The translations under genes and the position numbers were made by a program. Positions 8,450-18,185 of a stretch of 64,000 nucleotides of DNA are shown here, piece after piece (position 1 is the first letter of the stretch; each line of letters begins with the position of its first letter). The DNA lies in NCBI RefSeq assembly GCF_014653175.1, contig NZ_BNAG01000002.1, positions 124,001 through 188,000 on the forward strand, written 5' to 3'. The notes beneath the pieces are model-generated. The model ran no database searches, was not told the DNA's origin, and was given only the letters and a program-made list of their open reading frames with translations. The DNA comes from Roseivirga thermotolerans (GTDB lineage Bacteria; Bacteroidota; Bacteroidia; Cytophagales; Cyclobacteriaceae).

Positions 8450-10669
8450 CTATAAGTTGAGCCAATAGGTGACCTTAATAACCAATGCCCGGTTTTTATT
8501 TCTGAAATCGTCAGGGAAGTAATTATCGGTATAGGCTATAAACACGTCAGAAACCGGCTTAAAGCGCCATTGAATTCTGGAGTTTATGTTCAGGTTATCG
8601 ATCTGATTGTTGTATTGAATAAAGGTTGTCCAAAAAAGCTTTTTGGTAAAAGTAATATCGAACCTTGGGCCTATCAGAAACAGATCTGCACTACCGTAGG
8701 GTTCGGGTAGTCTAATACGGTTGTAGTTAAAATTCATGGTTACAAGCCCGTAAGGTAAAACCCGGTAATTAAGGTTTCCACCAAGCCCTAGCCTGTTTCC
8801 ATTATAGTAGCCTCCGGCATTGGCAAATACTGTCAGGTAAAATGGCTTTCGGGTATCTCCAGAAAAGAAGGCCTCCACATTGGTATACTCGTAGTCAGTA
8901 TCGGCCGGTAACCTTTCATTATTATTTCGGGTGGGGTCAAAAGCTCTAAAAAGATAAATGTAGCTTCGATTTACAGAAAGCCTGATGTTGCTGGTGTTCA
9001 ACATGGCCAGTTCCAGTCCTAATGAAACTTGCGAGTCTGTGGTGCCATTGGTGTCGTTGGTATAAACCTCCGTTTCAATACCGGGACTAATGCGTTGAAT
9101 AGCTCCTGAGTTGGGATAGAAATTCTTTCGGAGACTCAGAGCGCCACGCTCATAGTTGTTTCGTCTGGCAAAGCCGACTTCCGGATTGTATCCGTTGCCT
9201 ACCTTTTGAGCCAAACCTTCAATTTGCCAGTTAATGGTAGAATAGAGCAGGTTGGCCGAAGCTGCAAACGAGTTTTGTGAATCATCTTTTTCGAAAGTTC
9301 TGTGATAGAAGAATTTTCCGTTCAGTGAATTATCGGCCGATGCCAGATTGTAATCCAGGCCAACCACGCGATTGAACTGATTGAAGCTTGTGTTACTCTT
9401 ATTGGCAAGGTCTTGTTTGTTCACAAAAATGAGCCCTACGTTAGAGCGATTAAAAACCTTGCGCTGAAGGGCCGTAACCGTATAATTAATCTGAGGAAGG
9501 TCAATGTCGTTGATAGCAGCAGCTTGCATATTGAGCACCCCCAGCCTCCAGTTATTGTTGAGCTTGCCACTTAGACGCGCACCAAAGTTTATCTTGTTTT
9601 GCACATTTACCCCAGTATTTTCATCGCGGCTTACACCTATTCTTCTGGAGAAAAAAGGCCTGAGTCCATCGGCACCAAACTCTGAAAATAAGTCAGCGTT
9701 TTCCAGAAAAAACTGTCTTCGCTCCGGAAAAAATATTTCGAACCTGTCCAGGTTGGTCACTTGCCGATCTACCTCTACCTGAGAAAAATCGGGGTTTACC
9801 GTTATATCCAGATTAAGCGCAGGGCCCAGAGCCACTTTTGCGTCAAATCCGGCATCAAAACTCGATTCAGTACTTCGCGGTATTTGTTGCTGATCATCGC
9901 GGTTTAAATACCCTCCTTCCTTGATGGTGTTGCCCGATACATAAGGGATAACCGAAACATTGGCTCCCGGTTTTTTGGGGGCTTTATCCCAAACGAGTTT
10001 GCCTGTGTGAGCCAATGAATACAGGGCAAAATTACGCGGTACAGGGTTCCATATACTCCGCTCACCAGTGTGCGAGTCTATTCTGTATGAGTTGATGTTC
10101 CAAACCAGATTTCCTTCTTTGTACCGTATGCTTTTAAAGGGAATGGCCATCTCTACCATCCAATACCCCTCGTGTTGAGTAGCTTCACCATACCATTTGT
10201 TTTCCCAATCGAGCGAGAGGTTGCCCCGCTGGGCTCCACCATTCGAAACCAACCCTTCACGTCTAACTCCAAAGGGGTTAATGCCAAACTGAAAGGCATT
10301 GGTCAAATCATCGAACGTATCGAAAGCAATGGTGAACATATCATTGCCTGCTCCGCGAAAATCTCTTCTAAGCGAAGGGGTTACATAAGTGGCATCATCC
10401 GGAGCATACAGCTTGGCTCCTACATAAATAAAGCGGTCGTCATAGGTAAACATTAGCTCGGTTTGCGAAGAGGCCCGACTGGTATCGGTAGGGAAATTCA
10501 GCCAATAGTCACTACCTTTTTCGGCCTGAGTCCAGCTGTCTTCATTGAGCAAACCATCTATTTTTATGGGGTCTATAGCCTCTTTTATGTGAATGGTTTT
10601 AGGTTCCTGCCCCAAGAGTATTTTTGAGAAAATGAGCAGTATAAATGTGGTAATTGCTAGTTTAGACAT
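8450..10669 (-). CDS. DUF5916 outer-membrane protein with CBM9-like N-terminal domain
   Basis: 739 residues from the ATG at 10669. An upstream in-frame ATG at 10726 would put 19 extra residues before the signal peptide, so the internal start, which gives M-S-K-L-A-I-T-T-F-I and a cleavage near G-Q-E, is preferred. After the signal a CBM9-like domain (I-K-I-D-G-L-L-N-E-D-S-W start, Y-D-D-R-F-I-Y-V-G) occupies ~residues 25-210. The rest is DUF5916, a predicted outer-membrane beta-barrel with alternating strands and aromatic girdles, beginning at the D-I-T-V-N-P-D-F-S-Q-V-E segment. The family is widespread in Bacteroidota and often sits by TonB or permease genes; its substrate is unknown. Confidence 0.88.
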   Translation of the reverse strand: MSKLAITTFILLIFSKILLGQEPKTIHIKEAIDPIKIDGLLNEDSWTQAEKGSDYWLNFPTDTSRASSQTELMFTYDDRFIYVGAKLYAPDDATYVTPSLRRDFRGAGNDMFTIAFDTFDDLTNAFQFGINPFGVRREGLVSNGGAQRGNLSLDWENKWYGEATQHEGYWMVEMAIPFKSIRYKEGNLVWNINSYRIDSHTGERSIWNPVPRNFALYSLAHTGKLVWDKAPKKPGANVSVIPYVSGNTIKEGGYLNRDDQQQIPRSTESSFDAGFDAKVALGPALNLDITVNPDFSQVEVDRQVTNLDRFEIFFPERRQFFLENADLFSEFGADGLRPFFSRRIGVSRDENTGVNVQNKINFGARLSGKLNNNWRLGVLNMQAAAINDIDLPQINYTVTALQRKVFNRSNVGLIFVNKQDLANKSNTSFNQFNRVVGLDYNLASADNSLNGKFFYHRTFEKDDSQNSFAASANLLYSTINWQIEGLAQKVGNGYNPEVGFARRNNYERGALSLRKNFYPNSGAIQRISPGIETEVYTNDTNGTTDSQVSLGLELAMLNTSNIRLSVNRSYIYLFRAFDPTRNNNERLPADTDYEYTNVEAFFSGDTRKPFYLTVFANAGGYYNGNRLGLGGNLNYRVLPYGLVTMNFNYNRIRLPEPYGSADLFLIGPRFDITFTKKLFWTTFIQYNNQIDNLNINSRIQWRFKPVSDVFIAYTDNYFPDDFRNKNRALVIKVTYWLNL

Positions 10670-10786
10670 AGAAAAAATTAGCTCAACATTAAGACATGCC
10701 AACGAAAACTGAAAGTTAGTTTTCACGTTTCTGATGAGCGGCTTAACATTTTGTTTTTTGATTGTTTTACTTCGACCTTCACTTGC

Positions 10787-11020
10787 ATGAGAGTAGTAAG
10801 AGAATTTTTAGATAAACCATGTAAAGTGACCGTGTTTTCGTGGAATGGTAAGTATATCATTAAACTGGAGCATGGCCCATTTGAGCAGACCTTTAAAGTG
10901 AGTGAGTTTGATATGTTGGAAGAAGAGATTGAAGGCTTGTTGAATGATGATTTTTTTAACGATGCAATGAATCGGTTCGATGCAATGGGCCGTTCATTAA
11001 AAAATGCCTTGAATGCTTAA
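10787..11020 (+). CDS. small conserved hypothetical protein (77 aa)
   Basis: Starting at ATG 10787 gives a 77-residue soluble protein. An upstream in-frame ATG (10751) would add a Cys/Phe-rich leader that looks like intergenic translation. The sequence has a beta-rich first half (C-K-V-T-V-F-S-W-N-G-K-Y-I-I-K-L-E) and an acidic helical second half with D-D-F-F-N-D-A-M-N-R-F. The layout resembles small Bacteroidota proteins of unknown function, and I cannot name a family. It lies 36 bases upstream of the hybrid kinase on the same strand and may be co-transcribed with it. Confidence 0.7.
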   Translation: MRVVREFLDKPCKVTVFSWNGKYIIKLEHGPFEQTFKVSEFDMLEEEIEGLLNDDFFNDAMNRFDAMGRSLKNALNA

Positions 11021-11056
11021 TTTCGGCATCCATTGTAGTTTACACCTTAACCCAAT

Positions 11057-13114
11057 ATGATTTTTGCCCTAATCCTTTCAGGAGCAGTCATTATTGTTTT
11101 GGCCATACTTCTTTTTCGCCAAATCAGGGAGAAGAAGAAAATGATGATTGAGCGCAACCTGAATCAGAGACAAAAGGCTGCGCTTAAGCAATCGCTGGAG
11201 ATGCTTATGGAGCATTCTTCAGACTTTTATTTTCGTTACAATCGGCAGGGGTATGTCAACTACGCTTCCAGCAATGTGGAACGTCTGTTAGGTTATGCCA
11301 AAAGCGATGGCGATGTGCATTTCAAAGACCTGATCACCGATAATCCCATTAATCAAACTGTTTTCAGGCATATCGATGACTTATTCAAGCTCAACTTCGA
11401 CATTATAAAGCCCTACTTTCTGGAGATCTACGACAATTATGGAGATCGGCACATGCTTGAAATTTTTGAAACGCCTCATATCGATGATCATGGCAATGTA
11501 AGCTATGTAAACGCTATTGCGCGAGACCTCACGGGCATGTATAAGGCCGAAATGGAGCTTAAGGAAAGCGAAAGACAACAATCGCTAATTCTCGATGCCA
11601 TTCCCGATCCCATGTTCATGATTGACAGAGAGCTGCGCTACATGGATTATAAAATTGGCAATGAGGAAGATTTGTGGTACAGGCCCAGTGAGTTTTTGGG
11701 TAAACGCATTCGCGATGTAATTCCCAGTCCGCTCAATTATGCTTTTGAAGAAGCCTGCCAGAAAGCTTTTGACTCCGGGAAATTACAAACCCTTGAATAC
11801 GATTTTGGCGAAGGCGAATCGCAGCGTTTTTTCGAAGGTCGGGTCATTAAACTCAATGAGAGCCGTCTACTGGTTATTTCGCGCGATATATCTTCTAGCA
11901 AAAGGCTGGAGAAAGAGCTCCGAAAGGCTAAAGAGGCTGCAGAATCGGCCGCTCAGGCAAAGAGTAACTTTTTGGCTACCATGAGCCACGAAATCCGAAC
12001 CCCCATGAATGGGGTGGTAGGGATGATAAGCCTGCTTTCGGAAACTGAAATGAGCGAAGAGCAAAAAGAATATGTGGAAACCATACAGGCTAGCAGCGAT
12101 ACCCTGCTTAGAATTATCAACGATATTCTGGACTATTCCAGAATAGAATCGGGCAAGCTGGCTTTTGAAGAAAACCTGTTTTACCTCAAAAAAGTGATTG
12201 ATGATTCCATAGGGTTGGTAAGGTTCGAAGCCAGAAAAAAAGGGATAATTATCAACTCCATGGTCGATGAGAGCGTGCCTAATTTCATCAGAACAGACAG
12301 AGGCAGGTTGCGTCAGATTTTGCTAAACCTGCTATCCAATGCGGTAAAGTTCACAGAGCACGGTTCCATCATTCTTTCGGTTCAGGCACTGGAAACGACC
12401 GAGAGGCATGTAGAGCTTCTGTTTAAGGTGAAGGATACAGGTATTGGTATTCCGCAAAACAAATTGAACAACCTCTTCAAAGAGTTTACACAGGTCGATT
12501 CTTCGCATTCCCGCAAATTTGGAGGAACAGGCCTAGGTTTGGCCATAGTCAAGCGTTTGGTAAAAATGCTTCATGGTAAAGTTACTGTGGAGAGCGAAGT
12601 GGGAGTGGGTACTACCTTTTCTTTTTCCATCAGGGCCAAGTTGGCCGGTAAGGTTTCGGCCAAAGAGCAAATGGAAAACCCCGATGTGAAAATGGTTGAA
12701 TCTACCGAAGAGTATATTGCTGAAGATTACCCATTACAAATTCTGCTGGCCGAAGACAATGCCATAAACCGTAAGCTCTCCATGCTGTTTATGGAGCGTA
12801 TGGGCTATATACCCGATGTGGCTACCGATGGCCTGGAGGTAATCAAAAAAGTAAAGGAGAAAAAATACGACCTGATTCTTCTGGATATAGCCATGCCTAA
12901 AATGGATGGTTATCAGGTGGTTGAGATAATCAACAATCTGGACGAAGAGCAAAGACCTCTAATCATAGGAGTTTCGGCCAACGCTTTTAAAGGAGATATT
13001 GAGCGTGCTTTGGCAGCCGGTATGACCGCCTACCTGGTTAAACCCATTAAATTCAACGATCTCAGAGAAAAACTCATTGAAGGTTACAAGGTGATTCAAG
13101 AGGCAAAAGCTTAA
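11057..13114 (+). CDS. hybrid sensor histidine kinase (TM-PAS-PAS-HisKA-HATPase-REC)
   Basis: 685 residues. One N-terminal membrane helix (~3-22) is followed by a basic stretch. Two PAS domains occupy ~45-160 and ~172-280. A coiled coil leads to HisKA with the M-S-H-E-I-R-T-P-M-N-G box (H311), then a HATPase domain with N-A-V-K-F, D-T-G-I-G-I and G-G-T-G-L-G-L-A. A C-terminal receiver has acidic A-E-D-N, phosphoacceptor D610 in L-L-D-I-A-M-P, and K in L-V-K-P. This is a complete hybrid kinase; a separate HPt protein and regulator would be needed downstream and are not obvious nearby. The bioD gene begins 9 bases after its stop. Confidence 0.95.
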   Translation: MIFALILSGAVIIVLAILLFRQIREKKKMMIERNLNQRQKAALKQSLEMLMEHSSDFYFRYNRQGYVNYASSNVERLLGYAKSDGDVHFKDLITDNPINQTVFRHIDDLFKLNFDIIKPYFLEIYDNYGDRHMLEIFETPHIDDHGNVSYVNAIARDLTGMYKAEMELKESERQQSLILDAIPDPMFMIDRELRYMDYKIGNEEDLWYRPSEFLGKRIRDVIPSPLNYAFEEACQKAFDSGKLQTLEYDFGEGESQRFFEGRVIKLNESRLLVISRDISSSKRLEKELRKAKEAAESAAQAKSNFLATMSHEIRTPMNGVVGMISLLSETEMSEEQKEYVETIQASSDTLLRIINDILDYSRIESGKLAFEENLFYLKKVIDDSIGLVRFEARKKGIIINSMVDESVPNFIRTDRGRLRQILLNLLSNAVKFTEHGSIILSVQALETTERHVELLFKVKDTGIGIPQNKLNNLFKEFTQVDSSHSRKFGGTGLGLAIVKRLVKMLHGKVTVESEVGVGTTFSFSIRAKLAGKVSAKEQMENPDVKMVESTEEYIAEDYPLQILLAEDNAINRKLSMLFMERMGYIPDVATDGLEVIKKVKEKKYDLILLDIAMPKMDGYQVVEIINNLDEEQRPLIIGVSANAFKGDIERALAAGMTAYLVKPIKFNDLREKLIEGYKVIQEAKA

Positions 13115-13123
13115 TTTTGCCGC

Positions 13124-13735
13124 ATGAATTATTTCGTCACGGCCATTGGTACCGACAGTGGTAAGACATTGGTGTCGGCCATTCTGACCGAAGCCTTGAA
13201 AGCCGACTACTGGAAGCCTATACAGGCCGGATTACCTGCAGATACAGACCGGGTGAAGGAGTTAGTGAAGAATAACAAAAGCCGGTTTCATCAGGAGACC
13301 TTTCAATTAAAAACTCCGGCATCGCCTCATGCGGCAGCCCAGTTCGAACATTTGGAAATTGAACTGACGGACTTTATGCTACCAGGCGTAAATAACCGAC
13401 TGGTGGTGGAAGGAGCGGGAGGAGTATTGGTACCCATTAATCAGCAAAATTTTGTAATTGAGTTGGCCAGGCAGTTAGATCTGGAAATAATTTTGGTGGC
13501 CAATCTCTATCTAGGGAGCATCAACCATACCTTGCTTACGGCCGATTTTCTGAAAAGGAATAACTACAAAGTGAAGGGCTTAATTTTTAATGGAGAGAGC
13601 AACCCTGAAAGTGAGCAAATTATAGAAAAACACACCGGCTGGCCGGTGTTGCTTCGCCTGCCAAAGTTGGGCTTAATTAATGAAGAAACGGTAAGCTACT
13701 GGGCCGAACAACTGAAGATGAATTGGTATGAATGA
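13124..13735 (+). CDS. bioD: dethiobiotin synthetase
   Basis: 203 residues, the usual length. It closes the ureido ring of dethiobiotin from 7,8-diaminopelargonate, CO2 and ATP, the penultimate step of biotin synthesis. The P-loop G-T-D-S-G-K-T is at residues 9-15. W-K-P-I-Q-A-G follows at ~31-37, and V-E-G-A-G-G-V-L-V-P is the family's central motif. Its end overlaps the start of bioA by 8 bases, so the two are translationally coupled. A TAATTTTG element lies directly before the ATG (13112-13119), though no -33 box is visible. Confidence 0.95.
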   Translation: MNYFVTAIGTDSGKTLVSAILTEALKADYWKPIQAGLPADTDRVKELVKNNKSRFHQETFQLKTPASPHAAAQFEHLEIELTDFMLPGVNNRLVVEGAGGVLVPINQQNFVIELARQLDLEIILVANLYLGSINHTLLTADFLKRNNYKVKGLIFNGESNPESEQIIEKHTGWPVLLRLPKLGLINEETVSYWAEQLKMNWYE

Positions 13736-15023
13736 TTGGCTAAGCAGAGATAGAGAGAGCATATGGCACCCGTTTACACCCCTCAAGGGTATGACCCGCC
13801 CGGAGATGTTGGAAAAGGGCGAAGGTGTTTACTTATACACCCATGAGGGTAAAAAGATTATGGATGTGATATCGTCATGGTGGGTCAATTTGCATGGTCA
13901 TAGCCATCCATACCTGGCAAAAGCCATTGCCCGACAGGCAGAGCAGTTGGAGCATGTAATTTTTGCCGGGTTTACCCATGAACCTGCCATTCGGTTGGCT
14001 GAGCGTTTGTTGGATATACTGCCTCAAAATCAGTCTAAAATCTTCTTCTCAGACAATGGAAGCACAGCCACAGAGGTGGGCATTAAAATGGCCTTTCAGT
14101 TTTTCTACAATCAGGGAATTGAAAAGAAGAAAATAATAGCCATAGATGGTGCCTACCATGGCGATACCTTCGGGGCAATGTCAGTAGGAGACAGGGGCGC
14201 CTTTACAGCTCCTTTCGATCCATATTTGTTCGATGTGGAGTTTATTGACTTTCCGGACCAACACAGCGAAGACCAAGTGTTGCAACAGTTTGAATTGTTG
14301 GTAGCCGGGGGAGAGGTGGCTGCTTTTATCTTCGAACCTTTGGTACAGGGAGCTTCCGGCATGCGTTTCTACAGCGAGCGGTGGTTGAATAGCGCCATGG
14401 AAATAGCACAGCGCCATGGGGTGGTGTGTATTGCCGATGAGGTAATGACAGGATTCGGCCGATTGGGGAGCTTGTTTGCGGCCGATCGTTTGCAGCACAA
14501 GCCTGATATCATATGCCTGTCTAAAGGACTGACCGGTGGAGTATTGCCCATGGGAGTAACCTCTTGTACCCAGGCCATTCAGGAGGCCTACAAGAGCGAT
14601 GATCTCATGAAAACATTTTTTCATGGACACTCTTTTACGGGCAACCCAATAATTTGTGCGGTAGCCAACGCTTCGCTAGACTTGCTCTTAACTCCGGAGT
14701 GTGAAGCCAACCGCCAACGAATAGCCCAAAAGCATCAGGAGTTTATGCACCGAATTAAGGGGCACAGCATGGTAAGAAATGCCCGAACCATAGGCACCAT
14801 TCTGGCCTTCGACTTAAACACAGAAAGAGATAGCTCTTATTTTAATGAGGCGAGGCATCACCTTTATCCTTACTTTATAGAAAAGGGTTTACTCATCAGA
14901 CCGTTAGGCAATGTTATTTACCTTATTCCTCCATACATTATTACCAATGATGAGCTGGATAGGGTATATGAAACTATTGCTGAGTTTCTGGAGCTATACC
15001 CCACGTTGAAATCAAGGATTTGA
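13728..15023 (+). CDS. bioA: adenosylmethionine-8-amino-7-oxononanoate aminotransferase
   Basis: 431 residues, class-III PLP aminotransferase. It makes 7,8-diaminopelargonate, the substrate of the bioD product encoded immediately upstream, using S-adenosylmethionine as amino donor. Signatures: I-W-H-P-F-T near residue 12-17, S-S-W-W-V-N-L-H-G-H at ~49-58, D-N-G-S-T-A-T-E at ~109-116, Y-H-G-D-T-F-G-A, D-E-V-M-T-G-F-G-R and the PLP lysine K266 in C-L-S-K-G-L-T-G-G. W-W-V-N supports the biotin branch over other class-III enzymes. The 3' end overlaps the convergent lipoprotein gene by 12 bases. bioF and bioB are not in the window. Confidence 0.95.
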   Translation: MNDWLSRDRESIWHPFTPLKGMTRPEMLEKGEGVYLYTHEGKKIMDVISSWWVNLHGHSHPYLAKAIARQAEQLEHVIFAGFTHEPAIRLAERLLDILPQNQSKIFFSDNGSTATEVGIKMAFQFFYNQGIEKKKIIAIDGAYHGDTFGAMSVGDRGAFTAPFDPYLFDVEFIDFPDQHSEDQVLQQFELLVAGGEVAAFIFEPLVQGASGMRFYSERWLNSAMEIAQRHGVVCIADEVMTGFGRLGSLFAADRLQHKPDIICLSKGLTGGVLPMGVTSCTQAIQEAYKSDDLMKTFFHGHSFTGNPIICAVANASLDLLLTPECEANRQRIAQKHQEFMHRIKGHSMVRNARTIGTILAFDLNTERDSSYFNEARHHLYPYFIEKGLLIRPLGNVIYLIPPYIITNDELDRVYETIAEFLELYPTLKSRI

Positions 15024-15518
15024 GTTGTCTATAATTCCTTTTGCATAGATGCCGTCATCTTCCAAAAAGTATTCCTCTTCTGTATAGTTGCCGGAAACAG
15101 CGGTCATTTTAAAGGAAAGGTGCCAGCTTCCGTTGTTACGCTTTTTGCCCGTAACCTCTACCGAATTAAAACGGAAAGCTTCAAAACCACAGTAGCAGGA
15201 GCGAGTATAATAAACTTCAATGTCTGAGCCTTCGCTAATATCGTTGGTATCGAATTCAAACGCTGTTAAATTTTTTGGTACCTCAACCCAAAAAACTTCG
15301 GCCACCTCATCATCAGCAATATCCGGATCATCGGGGTGAACAATTACAAACCTGAAAACTATTTTGTTGCCGGGAGTCCAGTTTACATACATACCCACAT
15401 TTTCTTCAGGAGGGCTCACTTCCGATTGCTCATAAAAATAGCGAGTTACGCTTCCCGGATTTTCACTATTACAGGCTGCCAAAAGCAAAACAGAGAGTAG
15501 ACCAAACAGCTTCTTCAT
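15012..15518 (-). CDS. hypothetical lipoprotein
   Basis: 168 residues from ATG 15518. An upstream ATG at 15575 would place 19 residues before the signal peptide and is rejected. The N-terminus is a lipoprotein signal (K-K-L-F-G-L-L-S-V-L-L-L) ending in L-A-A-C. The mature part is an acidic beta-sandwich-like protein with a Y-T-R-S-C-Y-C-G-F-E-A-F motif of two nearby cysteines and a C-terminal Y-F-L-E-D-D-G-I-Y-A-K. I do not recognise a family. It is convergent with bioA, overlapping it by 12 bases, and lies 61 bases upstream of the dehydrogenase gene on the same strand. Confidence 0.72.
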   Translation of the reverse strand: MKKLFGLLSVLLLAACNSENPGSVTRYFYEQSEVSPPEENVGMYVNWTPGNKIVFRFVIVHPDDPDIADDEVAEVFWVEVPKNLTAFEFDTNDISEGSDIEVYYTRSCYCGFEAFRFNSVEVTGKKRNNGSWHLSFKMTAVSGNYTEEEYFLEDDGIYAKGIIDNSNP

Positions 15519-15579
15519 GGCTTTCTTTTTTGTTTGTTGACACCCTTTGAAGCTTTTGGGTTGTAAAGCAATCAAACAT

Positions 15580-16527
15580 TTAATGGCCGAAGTAGCTCGG
15601 CAGGTTGTCTAAAATGTCTTTAGACATTTCGTCTATGTTAAAGTCAGGTTGCCAGTTCCAGTCTGCTCTTGCCGCAGAGTCGTCAATACTATTGGGCCAT
15701 GAGTCGGCAATTTTCTGACGAAAATCAGGAGCATATTGAATGGCAAATTCAGGAATAAACTTGCGAATAGAGTCTGCCAATTGAGCAGGAGTAAATGAAA
15801 AGGCCGAAACATTATAGCTCGATCTTACTTTTACGTGCTCTGCCGGTGCTTCCATAAGGCCTATGGTAGCTTTAATGGCATCGGGCATATACATCATGGG
15901 CAATGCGGTGTTTTCAGACAAGAAACATTTGAATGTTTCGCCAGCCAACGCCTTATGGTAAATGTCTACCGCATAGTCGGTTGTACCACCACCGGGCAAA
16001 GACTTGTAGCCAATGAGTCCGGGGTATCGCAACGACCGAACATCTACTCCATATTTCTGAAAATAATACTCGCACCAACGCTCACCGGCCTGCTTGCTAA
16101 TTCCATACACCGTATTGGGATCCATTACGGTATGTTGGGGAGTCATGTCTACCGGGGTAGAAGGCCCAAAAACAGCAATTGAACTTGGCCAGTACACTTT
16201 CTTTAGGCCCTTCTCTTTGGCCAGATCAAGTACATTCAACAGGCCGGTCATATTCAGGTTCCAGGCCCACTGTGGGTTTTCTTCGCCTTTGGCACTGAGT
16301 ATGGCGGCCAGATGATACACCTGCGTAATCTGGTGTTTGTCAGTAATTTCGCCCAGTTGCTGGGCATTCATTACGTCTAGTTTTTCGAAAGGAAGATGTT
16401 TTATGGATGCGCTTGGAGAAGAAATGTCTGAAGCCACCACATTGTTTTCACCAAACATTTCGGCCAACGTCAACGTGAGTTCTGAACCTAATTGCCCGCT
16501 GGCACCTATCACCAATACTTTATCCAT
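15580..16527 (-). CDS. tdh: L-threonine 3-dehydrogenase, short-chain epimerase type
   Basis: 315 residues from ATG 16527; an upstream start 24 bases away would add only K/R-rich residues. It oxidises L-threonine with NAD+ to 2-amino-3-ketobutyrate. The Rossmann motif G-A-S-G-Q-L-G is at 8-14, and the catalytic pair is Y141 and K145 in V-Y-G-I-S-K, with S115/S116 ahead. R-Y-P-G-L-I-G and G-G-G-T-T-D-Y-A-V are hallmarks of the SDR-type threonine dehydrogenase found in Bacteroidota and animals, unlike the zinc type of E. coli. kbl, the next enzyme of the pathway, is divergently encoded within 400 bases, which strengthens the call over a generic epimerase. Confidence 0.93.
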   Translation of the reverse strand: MDKVLVIGASGQLGSELTLTLAEMFGENNVVASDISSPSASIKHLPFEKLDVMNAQQLGEITDKHQITQVYHLAAILSAKGEENPQWAWNLNMTGLLNVLDLAKEKGLKKVYWPSSIAVFGPSTPVDMTPQHTVMDPNTVYGISKQAGERWCEYYFQKYGVDVRSLRYPGLIGYKSLPGGGTTDYAVDIYHKALAGETFKCFLSENTALPMMYMPDAIKATIGLMEAPAEHVKVRSSYNVSAFSFTPAQLADSIRKFIPEFAIQYAPDFRQKIADSWPNSIDDSAARADWNWQPDFNIDEMSKDILDNLPSYFGH

Positions 16528-16615
16528 TTCTATTTTTCGTTTGCGCTGCAATATTAATTAATAGGTATAAGATGCAAAACGTTTGCATGACCAAAGGTGA
16601 TTGGAATCTGCTGTG

Positions 16616-16623
16616 TATATTTG
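16616..16623 (+). promoter_or_regulatory. candidate -7 element (TAnnTTTG) for the small-ORF/kbl operon
   Basis: TATATTTG at 16616-16623 matches the Bacteroidota -7 consensus, 8 bases before the ATG at 16631. No TTG stands 17-23 bases upstream, so it may need an activator or be a chance match. The leader would be only a few bases. Confidence 0.3.
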
Positions 16624-16630
16624 GCCAACC

Positions 16631-16885
16631 ATGGAACATCCGGATTTTAAAACCTACCTGAAACAGAAAAAGATAGACCCTAAATCTTTTGCTTCTGCCG
16701 AAATGGAAAGGTTTATGGAGCTCAAGAAAGTGTTCGATCTGGTACATCCTAATAGTTTCACGGCACAAAAATTATTTCTTATCAATGCCATAAGAAGAAA
16801 ATATCCTTTGCAGGAGGAGCAGGAGGTTGCCGTAGCCAGAAAGCCCATGGCCAAACCAAAGATTGTAAAACCTAAAACGAATTAA
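16631..16885 (+). CDS. small hypothetical protein upstream of kbl (84 aa)
   Basis: 84 residues from the ATG at 16631; an upstream in-frame TTG at 16601 is less likely. The protein is soluble, helical and basic. Residues ~1-65 hold a helix pair ([12 protein letters not shown] and [10 protein letters not shown]). The tail is a low-complexity K/P/V-rich extension ([11 protein letters not shown]). The stop is 1 base before the kbl ATG, so the two are almost certainly co-transcribed. No family is recognised. A link to threonine breakdown rests only on position. Confidence 0.65.
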   Translation: MEHPDFKTYLKQKKIDPKSFASAEMERFMELKKVFDLVHPNSFTAQKLFLINAIRRKYPLQEEQEVAVARKPMAKPKIVKPKTN

Positions 16886-16886
16886 T

Positions 16887-18080
16887 ATGTACAACACCCT
16901 CAAACCTAAGCTCGAGGCAGAGCTGGAATCGATAAAGGAAGCAGGACTGTTCAAGAAAGAAAGAATTATTGTTACTCCTCAGGCGGCCGACATAAAAACG
17001 GCCGATGGTCGGGAGGTGATTAACTTCTGTGCTAACAACTACCTGGGGCTTTCCTCTCACCCCAAAGTGGTTGAAGCCGCCAAAAAAGCCATCGACACCC
17101 ATGGGTTCGGAATGTCATCGGTGCGTTTTATCTGTGGTACTCAAGACATTCACAAGGAGTTGGAGAAAAAGATATCTGAGTTTTTGGGTACTGAGGATAC
17201 TATCCTTTACGCTGCCGCCTTCGATGCTAATGGTGGTGTGTTCGAGCCTCTGCTGGGGCCTGAAGATGCCATTATCTCGGATGCTCTAAACCATGCTTCG
17301 ATTATAGATGGTGTGAGGTTGTGTAAGGCAATGCGTTTCCGCTATCAGCACAACGATATGGCCGACCTGGAAAAGCAACTACAACAGGCCAAAGATCAGG
17401 GAGCCAAAGAAATGGTTATTGTAACCGATGGGGTGTTCTCTATGGACGGTACCATTGCGCAATTGGATAAAATTTGTGATTTGGCCGATAAATATGGGGC
17501 GTTGGTAATGACAGACGAGTGTCACTCTACCGGATTTATGGGAAAAACAGGTCGTGGAGTTCACGAATATAGAAACTGCATGGATCGGGTAGATATTATT
17601 ACCGGTACGTTAGGTAAAGCTCTTGGCGGTGCCAGTGGAGGTTTTACTTCCGGAAAGAAGGAGATCATTGAAATTCTAAGGCAGCGCTCGCGCCCTTATT
17701 TGTTTTCTAATACCTTGGCACCTTCTATAGTGGGGGCTTCAATAGCCGTATTCGATATGCTCTCAGAGACTACCGAGCTCAGAGACAAGCTGGAAGAAAA
17801 CACCAAGTATTTCAGAGAGAAAATGACGGCTGCCGGTTTCGATATAAAGCCGGGCGAACACGCCATTGTTCCGGTAATGCTCTACGATGCTCCCCTGGCT
17901 CAGAAAATGGCCGATGCACTGCTAGAAAAGGGTATTTATGTGATAGGCTTCTTCTATCCGGTTGTGCCTAAAGGACAAGCGCGTATTAGGGTTCAGGTTT
18001 CTGCAGGGCATGAACGACACCATTTGGACAAAGCCATAGCAGCCTTTACGGAGGTAGGAAAGGAGCTTGGAGTAATTTAA
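16887..18080 (+). CDS. kbl: glycine C-acetyltransferase (2-amino-3-ketobutyrate CoA ligase)
   Basis: 397 residues, alpha-oxoamine synthase family. It cleaves 2-amino-3-ketobutyrate with CoA into glycine and acetyl-CoA, completing the threonine route begun by the divergent tdh. [10 protein letters not shown] is at ~46-55, [11 protein letters not shown] at ~132-142, [10 protein letters not shown] at ~210-219, and the PLP lysine is K244 in T-L-G-K-A-L-G-G-A. The length and the position of K244 equal the well-studied E. coli enzyme. A strong hairpin terminator follows the stop codon. Confidence 0.95.
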   Translation: MYNTLKPKLEAELESIKEAGLFKKERIIVTPQAADIKTADGREVINFCANNYLGLSSHPKVVEAAKKAIDTHGFGMSSVRFICGTQDIHKELEKKISEFLGTEDTILYAAAFDANGGVFEPLLGPEDAIISDALNHASIIDGVRLCKAMRFRYQHNDMADLEKQLQQAKDQGAKEMVIVTDGVFSMDGTIAQLDKICDLADKYGALVMTDECHSTGFMGKTGRGVHEYRNCMDRVDIITGTLGKALGGASGGFTSGKKEIIEILRQRSRPYLFSNTLAPSIVGASIAVFDMLSETTELRDKLEENTKYFREKMTAAGFDIKPGEHAIVPVMLYDAPLAQKMADALLEKGIYVIGFFYPVVPKGQARIRVQVSAGHERHHLDKAIAAFTEVGKELGVI

Positions 18081-18112
18081 GAGACTAAAACATTATAGTC
18101 TGGCAAAGCTTA

Positions 18113-18153
18113 ACTGCCCGGAGGTACCCAGTATCACCGGGCAGTCTTTTTTA
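18113..18153 (+). terminator. rho-independent terminator after kbl
   Basis: ACTGCCCGG (18113-18121) pairs perfectly with CCGGGCAGT (18137-18145) over a 15-base loop, followed by a run of six T (18147-18152). It lies 33 bases after the kbl stop. Confidence 0.85.
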
Positions 18154-18185
18154 AGGCGTTTCTGAAGAAATAGCTATTTTATGAA